A stretch of 64,000 nt of DNA. It comes from ECT2AJA-110-A sp035399845 (lineage in GTDB: Bacteria > Planctomycetota > Phycisphaerae > UBA1845 > UTPLA1). The stretch is from positions 21,093 to 85,092 of the forward strand of contig DAOPJV010000023.1 of the NCBI GenBank assembly GCA_035399845.1, in the 5' to 3' direction. Below the pieces are notes generated by a model. That model was given only the letters and a program-made list of their open reading frames with translations. It had not been told where the DNA came from and did no database searches. This document shows positions 8,925 to 17,899 of this stretch, one piece after another. Position 1 is the first letter of the stretch. Every line of letters starts with the position of its first letter. The position numbers and the translations under genes were made by a program.

Positions 8925-9671
8925 TTGAACGTATTCTGTCCGCAATGTGGAAAGGAAATCGCGTCAGCAGACGTGAACCACGGCGCAAAGGCGGCGCTGT
9001 GTCGGGCGTGCGATGCTGTCTTCGACGTCGGCGGCGTTTTCGGGGGCGAACGGCCGATGGCGTCGCCTTACGTGCGGGCGGTGAGACGGAAGCCAATCTA
9101 CTGCCAGGTGAATGAGACCGACGAACGATTGCGAATCCGCTGGTCGTGGTTCAGGCCCATCTGGGTTTTCATCGCGGCTGTTTGTGTCGGCTTGAATCTC
9201 GGCGGTATCCAGTTTGTCGTGGGTTCACTCACGGGAGCAATGAGTCTGTTCTGCCTCCTGCCGGGCGTCTTGCTTCTCGGGATCGGGTTGTTCGTGGCCT
9301 ACTGTACACTCGCCGGATTCGTGAACTGGACGGTTCTGATCGTGGAACATGGTGAGCTGCGCATCTGGCACGGCCCGGTTCCGATTCACGGACGGAAGAC
9401 ACTGCCTGCGGATATGATCGATGAACTCTATTGCGCATTGGAAGGTGATGGCGGACAGAAGAATGGTCAGAGCTTCCAATTGATCGCGATGATGAAGAAC
9501 GGTGAGACATCTCGTGTTCTCACGGCGATCGATGAAATCGACCTCGTACGATTCGTTGAGCAGAAACTGGAGCGGCGCCTGGGAATTCGAGGTCGAACGA
9601 TCGAAGGGGAGTACCTTGGAGATTGCGGCGCAGGGCGAGGCGCCCTCAGCGCCGACGCCACGGAGGGTTGA
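8925..9671 (+). CDS. Zinc-ribbon two-helix membrane protein, array copy 3
   Basis: A 248-residue paralogue. An in-frame ATG at 8838 exists, but the TTG at 8925 has a perfect GGAGG 7 nt upstream and restores the family N-terminus (NVFCPQC), so TTG is chosen. The zinc ribbon has Cys at 5, 8, 26 and 29. Two hydrophobic helices (starting near IWVFIAAVCVG and LFCLLPGVLLLGIG) are followed by FVNWTVLIVEHGEL and the IDELYC motif. It ends RFVEQKLERRLGI...GEYLGD, closest to copies 1 and 4. Spacing to copy 4 is 4 nt, indicating one transcript. Confidence 0.75.
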   Translation: MNVFCPQCGKEIASADVNHGAKAALCRACDAVFDVGGVFGGERPMASPYVRAVRRKPIYCQVNETDERLRIRWSWFRPIWVFIAAVCVGLNLGGIQFVVGSLTGAMSLFCLLPGVLLLGIGLFVAYCTLAGFVNWTVLIVEHGELRIWHGPVPIHGRKTLPADMIDELYCALEGDGGQKNGQSFQLIAMMKNGETSRVLTAIDEIDLVRFVEQKLERRLGIRGRTIEGEYLGDCGAGRGALSADATEG

Positions 9672-9675
9672 ACGG

Positions 9676-10419
9676 ATGAAGGTCCATTGCCCAGGTTGTG
9701 GACGCAGAGTCCCATCCAATGAAATCGACATCGGCGCGATGTCTGCGCGCTGTTCGATTTGTTCTGTCTCCATCGGGCTCGGGGAGTTGCTGGACAAGGA
9801 CGCGACTCGAGCGAGAGCGTCGGAGCCGATCGAGGATGGGCGGGAGGCGCCTGAAACGCCAAAACGTATCAGGCGGTGGGTTTCCGATGGGGAACTGAAG
9901 ATTGTCTTCCGTTGGTATCACCTCGTGTTCTGGTGGTTCATCATCGGCGGTCTCGTTTGGAATGGGTTCACGATTCACATTCTCGTCAGCGCGGCCCATC
10001 GCGGGACATTGCCGTTCACGATCCTATCGACCTGCGCGCATTCGACCGCCGGCGTCTTCATCATGGTGTTTGCGATACTGGGCCTGGTCAATCGGACGGA
10101 AGTCGATATCAACGGGGAACGCATTTCCGTTCGCGTTGGACCGATCCGTCTCCGAAAGCGGATTCGAGTGAATGTCCACGACATCCGGCAACTCTATTGT
10201 CGAAGGAAGGAGGGGACGATCGGGTCGTTGATTGGGGCGTTTGAACTCGTTGCGATACGAGAGGATAATTCGCCCGTCTGTCTGGTCGATTGTTTCGCGG
10301 AAGCGGAGGAGCTGCGCTGTATTGAGCGCGCGATCGAGCGTCATTTGGGTTTGCCCGATCGACGTGTTGAAGGTGAGTACCTGGGTGGTATCGACACCGC
10401 CGAGACGTCTCGCAGTTGA
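9676..10419 (+). CDS. Zinc-ribbon two-helix membrane protein, array copy 4
   Basis: A 247-residue paralogue starting at ATG 9676, 4 nt after the stop of copy 3, whose last codons supply the GGAGGG ribosome site. The ribbon is CPGC...CSIC at residues 5-29. Two hydrophobic helices lie roughly at 82-104 and 118-142. LVNRTEVDINGERISVRVG resembles copy 2 (FVNRTEI occurs in copy 5), and IRQLYC and GEYLGG are the family marks. The soluble domain gives no catalytic signature. Confidence 0.75.
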   Translation: MKVHCPGCGRRVPSNEIDIGAMSARCSICSVSIGLGELLDKDATRARASEPIEDGREAPETPKRIRRWVSDGELKIVFRWYHLVFWWFIIGGLVWNGFTIHILVSAAHRGTLPFTILSTCAHSTAGVFIMVFAILGLVNRTEVDINGERISVRVGPIRLRKRIRVNVHDIRQLYCRRKEGTIGSLIGAFELVAIREDNSPVCLVDCFAEAEELRCIERAIERHLGLPDRRVEGEYLGGIDTAETSRS

Positions 10420-10452
10420 GACGAAGTGTCCTCAGGTCGTGGAGTGTCACGG

Positions 10453-11163
10453 ATGAATGTGTTTTGCCCGCAGTGCGGCCAGTCAATCTCCTCAGAGGAC
10501 ATGAATCTCAAGGCCATGGTGGCAAAATGCCGATCCTGCCACGCGCTGTTCAGCCTCGACGGCGTCTTCGATGATGACGGTGGCGGCGAGCGGTCACGTC
10601 GCGATCGGCCTGTCGACAAGCAGGTCCCGATGCCGAAGGCGATTCAGGTGGAGGAGACCCACGAGGGATTGCGGATCGTTCGGCGCTGGTTCTCCCCCGT
10701 GTTCCTGTTCCTGGTCTTCTTCTGCATCGCATGGGACGGCTTCCTGGTCTTCTGGTATGGCGTCGCGCTCTCAGGGCATGCGCCCTGTATCATGGTCGTG
10801 TTTCCAGTCCTGCATGTCGCGGTCGGCGTCGGTCTGACCTACTGGACCATCGCCGGCTTCGTGAATCGAACCGAGATTCGTGTGGACAGTCACGAGCTAA
10901 CCGTCGAACATCGACCCCTGCCGTGGTTCGGCGCCATGCGGATGCCGGTCGAGCGCATCGATCAGCTCTACTGCAAACAGAAGATCTCACGGGGTAAGAA
11001 CGGAACCAGCGTGACCTATCAGTTGATCGCGGCGGAGAAGGGCGGCGGTACGCGGAAGGTGCTGAGTGGTCTGATGGACAGCGACCAGGCGCTGTTTGTT
11101 GAGCGGACAGTGGAGTCCTATCTCGGAATCCGCGATCGGCGGATGCGGGGAGAGTTTGCATAA
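10453..11163 (+). CDS. Zinc-ribbon two-helix membrane protein, array copy 5
   Basis: The 236-residue last member of the array. ATG 10453 is chosen over GTG 10426 because it has GGAG nearby and gives the family start MNVFCPQCG. Cys 5, 8, 26 and 29 form the ribbon. Two hydrophobic helices (VFLFLVFFCIAWDGFLVFW; a second with LHVAVGVGLTYW) are followed by FVNRTEIRVDSHELTVEH and IDQLYC. A Lys/Gly insertion after IDQLYC sets it apart. The set probably arose by serial local duplication; function unknown. Confidence 0.75.
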   Translation: MNVFCPQCGQSISSEDMNLKAMVAKCRSCHALFSLDGVFDDDGGGERSRRDRPVDKQVPMPKAIQVEETHEGLRIVRRWFSPVFLFLVFFCIAWDGFLVFWYGVALSGHAPCIMVVFPVLHVAVGVGLTYWTIAGFVNRTEIRVDSHELTVEHRPLPWFGAMRMPVERIDQLYCKQKISRGKNGTSVTYQLIAAEKGGGTRKVLSGLMDSDQALFVERTVESYLGIRDRRMRGEFA

Positions 11164-11329
11164 TCAGGGCCGGCGTCCGGGGATTCTCGCCCCCGGGATC
11201 ACTGGCGATCGCAAGGCCTGGGGCCGCTTGATGCGCCTCGCCCGTGTCGGCGATTCGAATCGCCTGAGCGCCGGATGGCTTCATGTCGCATCGCGGGGAA
11301 GTTTGTCGAAACGCATTCGAGGGACGTAT

Positions 11330-12220
11330 ATGAATCACGTGTCAATCCGCCGCCGAGGTAAATGCGGGGTTCGCATGCTCGCGGGCGCATTTGTTGTCGT
11401 CGCGGTCATTCCCTCGGCGCTGAACGCGGATACCTATCACAGCCTTTCACATGGATATACCGTTGAAGGCCCTCCCGGCTGGACACAGGTGTCCGCAGAC
11501 GTGCTGGCGAGAGCAGAGTCCGCTGCATTCAGGCAAACCGAGAAGTCGCCGACATGGGAAGTGGCGTTCGCGATTGGCAGAGAGACCAGGCTCACGTTCC
11601 CTTATTTGATCGTTCAGGTCCAGCCGAATTCTCGATATGGGCTTCAGCGACAATTCACGCGAGCTGAGATCGACTCGATTGTGACCCAATTTGCCGGATT
11701 CGATACAAACCAATTGCTCAAGGAGGGGGGGACGGAATCAAGCAGGTCCGTCGTCACGAAATCCGGACCGATCGAATTCGTGAGTCGAAGTGATGACGGT
11801 CTCCGTCATCGTTTCAGGATCAAGTCGGCAGTGGCGGGCGCTACTGAAGTTCATAGCAAAATGATGATGATATTCGGTCGAAAAAGTGTGGTTTCGCTCT
11901 TGTTTTACACAAGGGCGGATGACTCGGATCGCTTTGCGTCTGTCTTTGATCAGGTTTGCGATTCGTTTGTCTTTGACGCCGGAAGTGAGTACGCGTTCGT
12001 CCCCGAGTCCGCGCCTGGCGCCGGAATTCCGACCATGCTCGGACCTTTCAACTCACAGCCGTCAGGCGGTATTGACTCCCCGAGTCTTTCGGACCCGCGT
12101 GTACTCGGGATCTTTGTGCTGGTGGGTGTGCTCTTTGGGTACTCGCGATCGCGTCCGAAGAAGAAAGTGGGCGACGCTCCCTCGACCTCTCCGCCTGATC
12201 AGTCGAGCCCACTCAATTGA
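11330..12220 (+). CDS. Secreted, C-terminally membrane-anchored protein of unknown function
   Basis: A 296-residue protein starting at ATG 11330 with GAGGGA 5 nt upstream. A basic n-region (RRRGKCGVR) and a hydrophobic stretch MLAGAFVVVAVIPSALNA form a signal peptide. The mature part begins with YHSLSHGYTVEGPPGWTQV, typical of PsbP/DUF1795-like 'stress-response' folds in which a smooth protein core starts with a P-x-GW motif. A C-terminal helix (LGIFVLVGVLFGYS) and a basic tail suggest anchoring. It follows the zinc-ribbon array on the same strand (166 bp gap) and may belong to it. No recognised enzyme. Confidence 0.65.
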   Translation: MNHVSIRRRGKCGVRMLAGAFVVVAVIPSALNADTYHSLSHGYTVEGPPGWTQVSADVLARAESAAFRQTEKSPTWEVAFAIGRETRLTFPYLIVQVQPNSRYGLQRQFTRAEIDSIVTQFAGFDTNQLLKEGGTESSRSVVTKSGPIEFVSRSDDGLRHRFRIKSAVAGATEVHSKMMMIFGRKSVVSLLFYTRADDSDRFASVFDQVCDSFVFDAGSEYAFVPESAPGAGIPTMLGPFNSQPSGGIDSPSLSDPRVLGIFVLVGVLFGYSRSRPKKKVGDAPSTSPPDQSSPLN

Positions 12221-12252
12221 TCCCCTGGACATCGGAAGACGTCTGCTTCGAC

Positions 12253-12276
12253 CGGGCGCCCGACGGCGTGCGCCCG
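12253..12276 (+). terminator. GC-rich hairpin after the secreted protein gene
   Basis: A perfect 7-bp inverted repeat (CGGGCGC / GCGCCCG) with a 10-nt loop lies 33 bp past the stop of the preceding gene. No T-run follows directly; a T6 occurs only about 55 bp later. It may be a weak or factor-assisted terminator separating this gene from fusA. Confidence 0.25.
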
Positions 12277-12390
12277 CCGGCAGGAGGCGGTTGTGAACGC
12301 CAGAAAGTCAAACTAAGCTACCCGGCGGTACTTTTTTCATTCAACCCCGGCGCGGATTGACGCGCCTGAGATTGCCCGAGGAGCCTTGTC

Positions 12391-14523
12391 ATGCCCGCCA
12401 CCGCCGAAAAGAAAGACGACGAATCCGACACTGAGACTTCGCCCTTATCCAGGCTGCGAAACATCGGCGTTGCGGCGCATATCGACGCGGGCAAGACGAC
12501 GACGACAGAGCGAATCCTCTACTACGCCGGCAAGACCCATAAGATGGGCGACGTCGACGACGGCACGACGGCGACGGACTTCGACGAGCAGGAGCAGGAT
12601 CGCGGCATCACGATCTTCAGCGCCGCCGTCACGTTTCCATGGCGGGATCACACGATCAACCTGATCGATACCCCCGGCCACGTCGATTTCACGGCGGAAG
12701 TCGAGCGATCTTTGCGCGTGCTGGACGGTGCGATCATCGTTTTCGATGCCAAGGAAGGCGTCGAGGCCCAGTCGGAGACCGTCTGGCGGCAGGCGGATCG
12801 CTACAAGGTCCCGCGGATCTGTTTCATCAACAAAATGGACAAAATGGGGGCGGACTTCTACGCCTCCGTCGAGTCAATTGGCAAACGGCTGACCTCCGAT
12901 CCGATCCCCGTACAAATCCCCATTGGCGCCGACAGCACCTTTGAAGGTGTGATCGACCTGCTCACGATGAAGGCCTATCGCTTCCACGGCGACTGGGGGG
13001 AGAAGGTCGACGAAATCGACATCCCCGCCGAGTGCAGGGATGACGCGGAATTCTGGCGTCGGCACCTCGAGGAGAAGGCGGCGGAGTATGACGAAGAGCT
13101 GATGGAGAAGTTCTTCGCCGAAGAACCGCTCGGCGTGGACGAGATCAAGCGGGCCTTGCGCAAGGCGACAGTCAGCAACGCCGCCCAGCCGATCTTCTGC
13201 GGCAGTTCGCTCAAGCGCGTCGGCGTGCAGCGGTTATTGGACGGTGTCGTCGACTACCTGCCCTCCCCGCTGGACGTTCCGCCCGTCACCGGCGTGAAGT
13301 CGGCCGACGACGAGACGCCCGTGATCCGCAAGCCCAGCGAGAAGGACCCGCTGGCGGCCTACATTTTCAAGATTGTGGCCGACAAGCCGCTGGATCTCTA
13401 CTTCATCCGCGTCTATAGCGGTGTTTTCAAGTCCAACCTGCGGGCCTATATCCACAACACGGGCAAGAAGGAAAACGTGAGCCGCCTGTTTCGCATGTTC
13501 GCGAAGCGCCGGGAGCAGATTGACCACGCGGGGCCGGGCGAAATCATCGCCATTGTGGGTCTGAAGGACGCCCTGACGGGGGACACGATCTGCGATCCCA
13601 ACAATCCCGTCCTGCTCGGACGGATTGAGTTTCCATCGCCCGTTCTGTCCGTCTCCGTCGAGCCCAAAAACACCAAGGACAAGGACGCATTGGCCGACGC
13701 GCTGGAAAAGCTGGAAAAGCAGGATCCGACATTCCAGCATCGAACCAATGAGGACACGGGACAGACGATTCTCAGCGGCATGGGGGAGCTTCACCTGGAG
13801 GTGCTGACCTACAAGCTGGCCAATGACTTTCGCGTCCCGGTCAACGTGGGGCAGCCCCTTGTCGCCTATCGGGAGACGATCACGTCGAAGGCCGAGTCCC
13901 AGCGGAAGTTCGAGATTACGACCGCGAGTGGCCCCCAGCAGGCGACTGTCAAGCTGCGCGTCGAGCCATTCGAGCCGGCGGCGGGCGCCACAACGACCTA
14001 CGAGTTCCGGAATCAGCTGCCGGAGGATGTGTCGCTCAGACCGGAGTTCCTGGCCGCCATCCAGCAGGGGATCAGGGATTGCCTCTATGTGGGACCGTTG
14101 GCGGGGTATCCCCTGCTGAACGTTCGCGCGACGCTCCTGGGGGCCATCCAGCACGAGTCCGAGAGTACGGAGCTGGCCTTCGAGAATGCGGCCCGGGCGA
14201 CATTCGAGGACGCGCTGAAGAAGGCGGGGCCCGTCATGCTGGAGCCGATGATGCGGCTGGAAGTGACGGTCCCGGACGACTATTTCGGGCCCGTCAGCGG
14301 CGATCTGAGTTCGCGGCGGGGCCTGATTCAGGATACGGAGATGCGCGGCTCCGATCGGGTGATTCATGCGGAAGTGCCCCTGGCGGAGATGTTCCAGTAC
14401 GCCACCAAACTCCGGACACTGACGCAGGGGCGATCCAGCTGGTCGATGGAGCCACGGGCCTACGCGCCGATGCCGGCGTCGGAGCAGAAGGCGCTCCTTC
14501 GGAAGTTTGGCTACGAAGACTGA
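12391..14523 (+). CDS. fusA: Elongation factor G
   Basis: A 710-residue translocase GTPase that moves tRNA-mRNA through the ribosome. The G domain has the P-loop AHIDAGKT (29-36), DTPGHVD and NKMD motifs; domains II-V follow at normal lengths. The switch I region reads TTATDFDEQEQDRGIT, where the usual EF-G has MDWMEQE, so it may be a paralogous EF-G branch. A 22-residue acidic extension precedes the G domain. It sits directly before rpsJ, but rpsL, rpsG and tuf, the usual str-operon partners, are absent here. The ATG has GAGGAGCC about 8 nt upstream. Confidence 0.95.
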   Translation: MPATAEKKDDESDTETSPLSRLRNIGVAAHIDAGKTTTTERILYYAGKTHKMGDVDDGTTATDFDEQEQDRGITIFSAAVTFPWRDHTINLIDTPGHVDFTAEVERSLRVLDGAIIVFDAKEGVEAQSETVWRQADRYKVPRICFINKMDKMGADFYASVESIGKRLTSDPIPVQIPIGADSTFEGVIDLLTMKAYRFHGDWGEKVDEIDIPAECRDDAEFWRRHLEEKAAEYDEELMEKFFAEEPLGVDEIKRALRKATVSNAAQPIFCGSSLKRVGVQRLLDGVVDYLPSPLDVPPVTGVKSADDETPVIRKPSEKDPLAAYIFKIVADKPLDLYFIRVYSGVFKSNLRAYIHNTGKKENVSRLFRMFAKRREQIDHAGPGEIIAIVGLKDALTGDTICDPNNPVLLGRIEFPSPVLSVSVEPKNTKDKDALADALEKLEKQDPTFQHRTNEDTGQTILSGMGELHLEVLTYKLANDFRVPVNVGQPLVAYRETITSKAESQRKFEITTASGPQQATVKLRVEPFEPAAGATTTYEFRNQLPEDVSLRPEFLAAIQQGIRDCLYVGPLAGYPLLNVRATLLGAIQHESESTELAFENAARATFEDALKKAGPVMLEPMMRLEVTVPDDYFGPVSGDLSSRRGLIQDTEMRGSDRVIHAEVPLAEMFQYATKLRTLTQGRSSWSMEPRAYAPMPASEQKALLRKFGYED

Positions 14524-14652
14524 CGGCGAGCGGGCGGCTGCGGTGTGGGGCGGGTGGCCCATCCACTGTTGCAGGGCTGGCGACTGGCGCAGGGCTGGTT
14601 AGCAGTATCACCAAAGTGTTCACAGATTTTTCAAGATTGCGTGCACGACGCC

Positions 14653-14680
14653 TTGACACAGTTGGCGGCGTAGGTAGTAT
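14653..14680 (+). promoter_or_regulatory. Promoter of the S10-spc-alpha superoperon
   Basis: A consensus TTGACA -35 box (14653-14658), a 16-nt spacer and TAGTAT (14675-14680, 4 of 6 matches). Predicted transcription start is near 14687, giving a leader of about 60 nt before rpsJ. It is the best -35 element seen in the window and lies where a superoperon promoter is expected, 130 bp after fusA. Confidence 0.6.
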
Positions 14681-14689
14681 GGCCCGTCT

Positions 14690-14712
14690 GCGTTTGCGGA
14701 AGGCACAAACGC
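14690..14712 (+). promoter_or_regulatory. Leader hairpin upstream of rpsJ
   Basis: A perfect 7-bp inverted repeat GCGTTTG / CAAACGC with a 9-nt loop starts only 3 nt after the predicted transcription start. The arm sequence CGTTTGCGG recurs at 14715-14723, so the 3' arm could pair with either copy, an arrangement seen in attenuators. In other bacteria the S10 leader binds L4 for autogenous control; whether this one does is unknown. Confidence 0.35.
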
Positions 14713-14745
14713 GACGTTTGCGGTAACGGGAGCAAGAATTAGCCC

Positions 14746-15054
14746 ATGGCGACCGATCGAATTCGCATCCGGATGGAGGCTTACGACCATCGAGCGTTGG
14801 ATGGATCTGCGCTGGAAATCGTCGATCAGGCGAAGCGCACGAGCGCCCGCGTTCGCGGTCCGATCCCTCTTCCTACGCGAATCGAGCGGTATACCGTGCT
14901 CCGCAGTCCGCATATTGACAAGAAATCGCGTGAGCAGTTCGAGATGCGGACGCACCGGCGTCTGATCGACATCTTTGAACCGAACGCGCGAACGGTTGAA
15001 GCGCTGAACCGGCTCGTCGTGCCGGCCGGCGTGTTTGTCAAGATCAAGGCGTAG
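14746..15054 (+). CDS. rpsJ: 30S ribosomal protein S10
   Basis: 102 residues, the full length of S10 (also NusE). Family marks are IRIRMEAYDH at the start, the RIERYTVLRSPHIDKKSREQ-type loop region and RLIDIFEP near the end. It builds the 30S head and, bound to NusB, takes part in antitermination. First gene of the superoperon, directly after the promoter and leader hairpin. The ribosome site GGGAGC lies about 12 nt from the ATG, somewhat far. Confidence 0.98.
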   Translation: MATDRIRIRMEAYDHRALDGSALEIVDQAKRTSARVRGPIPLPTRIERYTVLRSPHIDKKSREQFEMRTHRRLIDIFEPNARTVEALNRLVVPAGVFVKIKA

Positions 15055-15204
15055 GGCACGAACCGGTCCGCTAGACGGGCTTCTTGGTTCCTCTGCTTGG
15101 TCTTCTCTTCAACCCATTCGGAAATGTGGTTTGATGCGCGCGAGTGTTGATCGCGCGCGGTAGTGGCGGCGAGTTTCGTCGACCGCGGACAGGGATTTTG
15201 CCAG

Positions 15205-15855
15205 ATGAAGGCGGCGATCCTGGGAACAAAAGTCGGAATGACTCGAATCTTCGAGGCGGATGGCAATGCCATTCCCGTCACGGTGATTCAGGCGGGGCCG
15301 TGTGCGGTTCTGCAGGTCAAGACGAAAGAGACGGACGGGTACGAGGCTGTACAGCTCGGCTTCCTTGATAAGAAGCCGCAGCGATGCATTCGTCCCGAAA
15401 TCGGTCATGCCCGCAAGGCCAATTCGAAGCCGAAGCGATTCGTTCGCGAGATTCGACTGGTCGAAGCGTCGGACAAGCAGGCCGGTGACGTCGTGACTGT
15501 CGGAATCTTCGAAGATCTCGAAGTGGGCCATGTCGATATCGTCGGCACGACGATCGGTAAGGGCTTCCAGGGTGTCATGAAGCGACACAACTTCGCGGGT
15601 CAGGAGAATTCCCACGGTGTCGAGCGGAAGCACCGTTCTTCTGGTGGTATCGGCGGACACGGAAACCTGGGTCTTGGCCGAGGCATCAAGAAGGGCAAGC
15701 GCATGAGTGGTCACATGGGCCACGATCGCGTGACTTCCCGAAATCAAAAGTTGGTCGCCGTTGACAAGGACCGAAATCTGCTGCTCGTCAAGGGCGGCGT
15801 TCCGGGCCCGAACGGCGGTTTCCTGGTTATCGCGCAAGCGAAGGCAAAGAAGTAA
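15205..15855 (+). CDS. rplC: 50S ribosomal protein L3
   Basis: 216 residues. The reading frame opens at 15163, but the family start is MKAAILGTKVGMTRIF, so ATG 15205 is chosen. The conserved central loop (GTTIGKGFQGVMKRHNF, then GGIGGHGNLGLGRGIKKGKR) reaches toward the peptidyl transferase centre and is intact. L3 is an early assembly protein of 23S rRNA. A 150-bp gap separates it from rpsJ. Confidence 0.97.
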   Translation: MKAAILGTKVGMTRIFEADGNAIPVTVIQAGPCAVLQVKTKETDGYEAVQLGFLDKKPQRCIRPEIGHARKANSKPKRFVREIRLVEASDKQAGDVVTVGIFEDLEVGHVDIVGTTIGKGFQGVMKRHNFAGQENSHGVERKHRSSGGIGGHGNLGLGRGIKKGKRMSGHMGHDRVTSRNQKLVAVDKDRNLLLVKGGVPGPNGGFLVIAQAKAKK

Positions 15856-15918
15856 AAGGATCATTGGGGTCGCGGCCGCCGCGTGCGGATGCGACCCTTT
15901 TCGATGGGTAGAGTCGTC

Positions 15919-16557
15919 ATGATTGAGATTCCCATCATTGATGCGGCGGGCAAGCAGGTCGGTTCCGAGCGATTGGATCCGGAGCTTCTGGGTGGCCGCG
16001 TTCGGTATTCCCTGCTGAAGCAGGCGGTTGTCGCTTATCGCGCCAACCTTCGCGTCGGCACAGTTCAGACGAAGAGCCGCGGCGATGTCCATGGCGCTTC
16101 GAAGAAGCTGTATCGGCAGAAGGGGACCGGCCGGGCTCGAGCGGGTAATCTGCGGACACCTGTGCGTGTCGGCGGTGGTCACGCCTTCGCGAAGAAGAAT
16201 CGAGACTTCTCGCAGAAGATGAATCGCAAGTCGCGCCGACTGGCGCGGGATTCGGCGATCCTGGCCAAGGCGCTGTCCGGTTCCGCGAAGATCCTGAAGG
16301 ATATGGCGTTCGACAGGCCGCAGACCAGGAAGATGGTCGGGCTGCTCGCCGCGGCGGATTCGGGGCGCAGCGCCCTGATCACGATCGGCGCTCCGAACGA
16401 CAATCTCGTGAAGAGCGGTCGAAACATTCCGAAGGTGGACATCAAGCTGATTGCCGACGTGAACGCCTATGACGTGCTTCGAGCGAAGAGCCTGGTCTTC
16501 ACGCCGGAGTCGTTCGCGGCTCTGTCGAGTGGTTTGACGACGAATAAGTCGGAGTAG
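15919..16557 (+). CDS. rplD: 50S ribosomal protein L4
   Basis: 212 residues from ATG 15919 (MIEIPIIDAAGKQVGS); in-frame upstream starts at 15883 and 15904 would add residues outside the family core. The rRNA-binding tunnel loop with KLYRQKGTGRARAGNLR is intact. In E. coli L4 also represses its own operon through the S10 leader; the hairpin upstream of rpsJ makes similar control possible but unproven here. Confidence 0.96.
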   Translation: MIEIPIIDAAGKQVGSERLDPELLGGRVRYSLLKQAVVAYRANLRVGTVQTKSRGDVHGASKKLYRQKGTGRARAGNLRTPVRVGGGHAFAKKNRDFSQKMNRKSRRLARDSAILAKALSGSAKILKDMAFDRPQTRKMVGLLAAADSGRSALITIGAPNDNLVKSGRNIPKVDIKLIADVNAYDVLRAKSLVFTPESFAALSSGLTTNKSE

Positions 16558-16564
16558 CGGATCG

Positions 16565-16876
16565 ATGGATATTTACAACATCATTCGGCGGCCGCTCGTG
16601 ACGGAGAAGGGCACGCACCAGAGCAAGACGTCGCACGAGGCGACGCGGACGCGACCCGGTCGCGGCGGCGCCTACGCCTTCGAGGTGCACGAGAAGGCCA
16701 ACAAGATTCAGATCCGCGACGCCGTGGAGAAGATCTACAGCGTGCGTGTCGCCAGTGTCCGCACCTCGCTCCAGCGAGGCAAGACGCGGCGCTACCGCGG
16801 ACGAGCGGGAACGACGAGAGTTTGGAAGAAGGCGGTTGTTGTGCTCCGGCCGGAGCATCATATCGACCTGTTCTAG
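16565..16876 (+). CDS. rplW: 50S ribosomal protein L23
   Basis: 103 residues beginning MDIYNIIRRPLVTEKGT, the family start. L23 sits at the tunnel exit and docks trigger factor and SRP. A short Thr/Arg/Gly-rich insertion (SHEATRTRPGRGG, about residues 23-35) precedes AYAFEVHEKANK, compared with the usual compact loop. Starts 7 nt after rplD. Confidence 0.97.
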   Translation: MDIYNIIRRPLVTEKGTHQSKTSHEATRTRPGRGGAYAFEVHEKANKIQIRDAVEKIYSVRVASVRTSLQRGKTRRYRGRAGTTRVWKKAVVVLRPEHHIDLF

Positions 16877-16952
16877 TCAGTGATTCGCGACGAGTCGCTC
16901 GCTGACGGGCGGCTCCCTTCGGCCTGGCGCCGAAGACGATTTGGATAGACCG

Positions 16953-17822
16953 ATGGGCGTACGAATCTACAACAAGACAACGCCGGGGCGACGCAACGCC
17001 AGCGTCAACGACTTTGCCGAGCTGACGGAAAAGGGCCGTCGGCCGAAGAAGTCGTTGTGCCGACCGCTCGTCAAGACGGGTGGCCGCAACAACCAGGGCA
17101 AGACGACGTCGCGCTTCCGCGGCGGCGGTCACAAGCGCCTCTATCGCCTGATTGACTTCAAGCGAAACAAGGACGGCGTCGAAGGCAGGATCGAGGCGAT
17201 CGAATACGATCCGAATCGCAATGTCTTCATCGCGCTGGTCGAGTACGCCGACGGCGAGTATCGCTACATCCTGGCGCCGAACGGCATGAAGGCCGGCGAC
17301 ACTGTGATGAGCGGCAAGGGCGTCGAGCCGAAGGTCGGGAACGCCATGGCGTTTCGCGACATGCCGATCGGTATGGATGTGCACAATATCGAGATGTCGG
17401 CCGGCCAGGGCGGCAAGCTCGTTCGCTCGGCGGGTGGCGCCGCTCGATTTGTGGCCCGCGAGGGCGACTGGGCGACGATCGTCCTTCCGTCCGGCGAAAT
17501 GCGGCAGGTCCGCGTCGAGTGCCGCGCGACGATCGGTCAGCTCGGCAATCTCGAACACAAGAACATCTCGCTCGGCAAGGCCGGGCGGACGCGTCACCTG
17601 GGGCGTCGGCCGCACAACCGCGGCACGTCGATGAACCCCGTCGCCCACCCGATGGGTGGTGGTGAAGGTCGAAGCGGCGGTGGCCGTCATCCCTGCAGCC
17701 CGACGGGCAAGCTGGCCAAGGGTGGTCGAACGCGAAAGCCGCGGAACCGATCGAATCGCCGAATCCTGCGACGGCGCAAGAGCAGGCGATACGGGCAGGT
17801 CTCGCTGGCGCGACGAAAGTAG
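16953..17822 (+). CDS. rplB: 50S ribosomal protein L2
   Basis: 289 residues. ATG 16953 (MGVRIYNKTTPGRRNASV) matches the family start; a TTG at 16941 is rejected. L2 is needed for subunit association and peptidyl transfer. The C-terminal region with NPVAHPMGGGEGRSGGG contains the conserved His implicated near the active centre and is intact, followed by the usual basic RRRKSRRYG tail. Confidence 0.98.
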   Translation: MGVRIYNKTTPGRRNASVNDFAELTEKGRRPKKSLCRPLVKTGGRNNQGKTTSRFRGGGHKRLYRLIDFKRNKDGVEGRIEAIEYDPNRNVFIALVEYADGEYRYILAPNGMKAGDTVMSGKGVEPKVGNAMAFRDMPIGMDVHNIEMSAGQGGKLVRSAGGAARFVAREGDWATIVLPSGEMRQVRVECRATIGQLGNLEHKNISLGKAGRTRHLGRRPHNRGTSMNPVAHPMGGGEGRSGGGRHPCSPTGKLAKGGRTRKPRNRSNRRILRRRKSRRYGQVSLARRK

Positions 17823-17899
17823 TCAGGACACGTGCCGCACGATGGCGGCGTGAACCGAGTCGGCGATGGGGCCGGCATGGCAGAACTGGACGTTAGACG

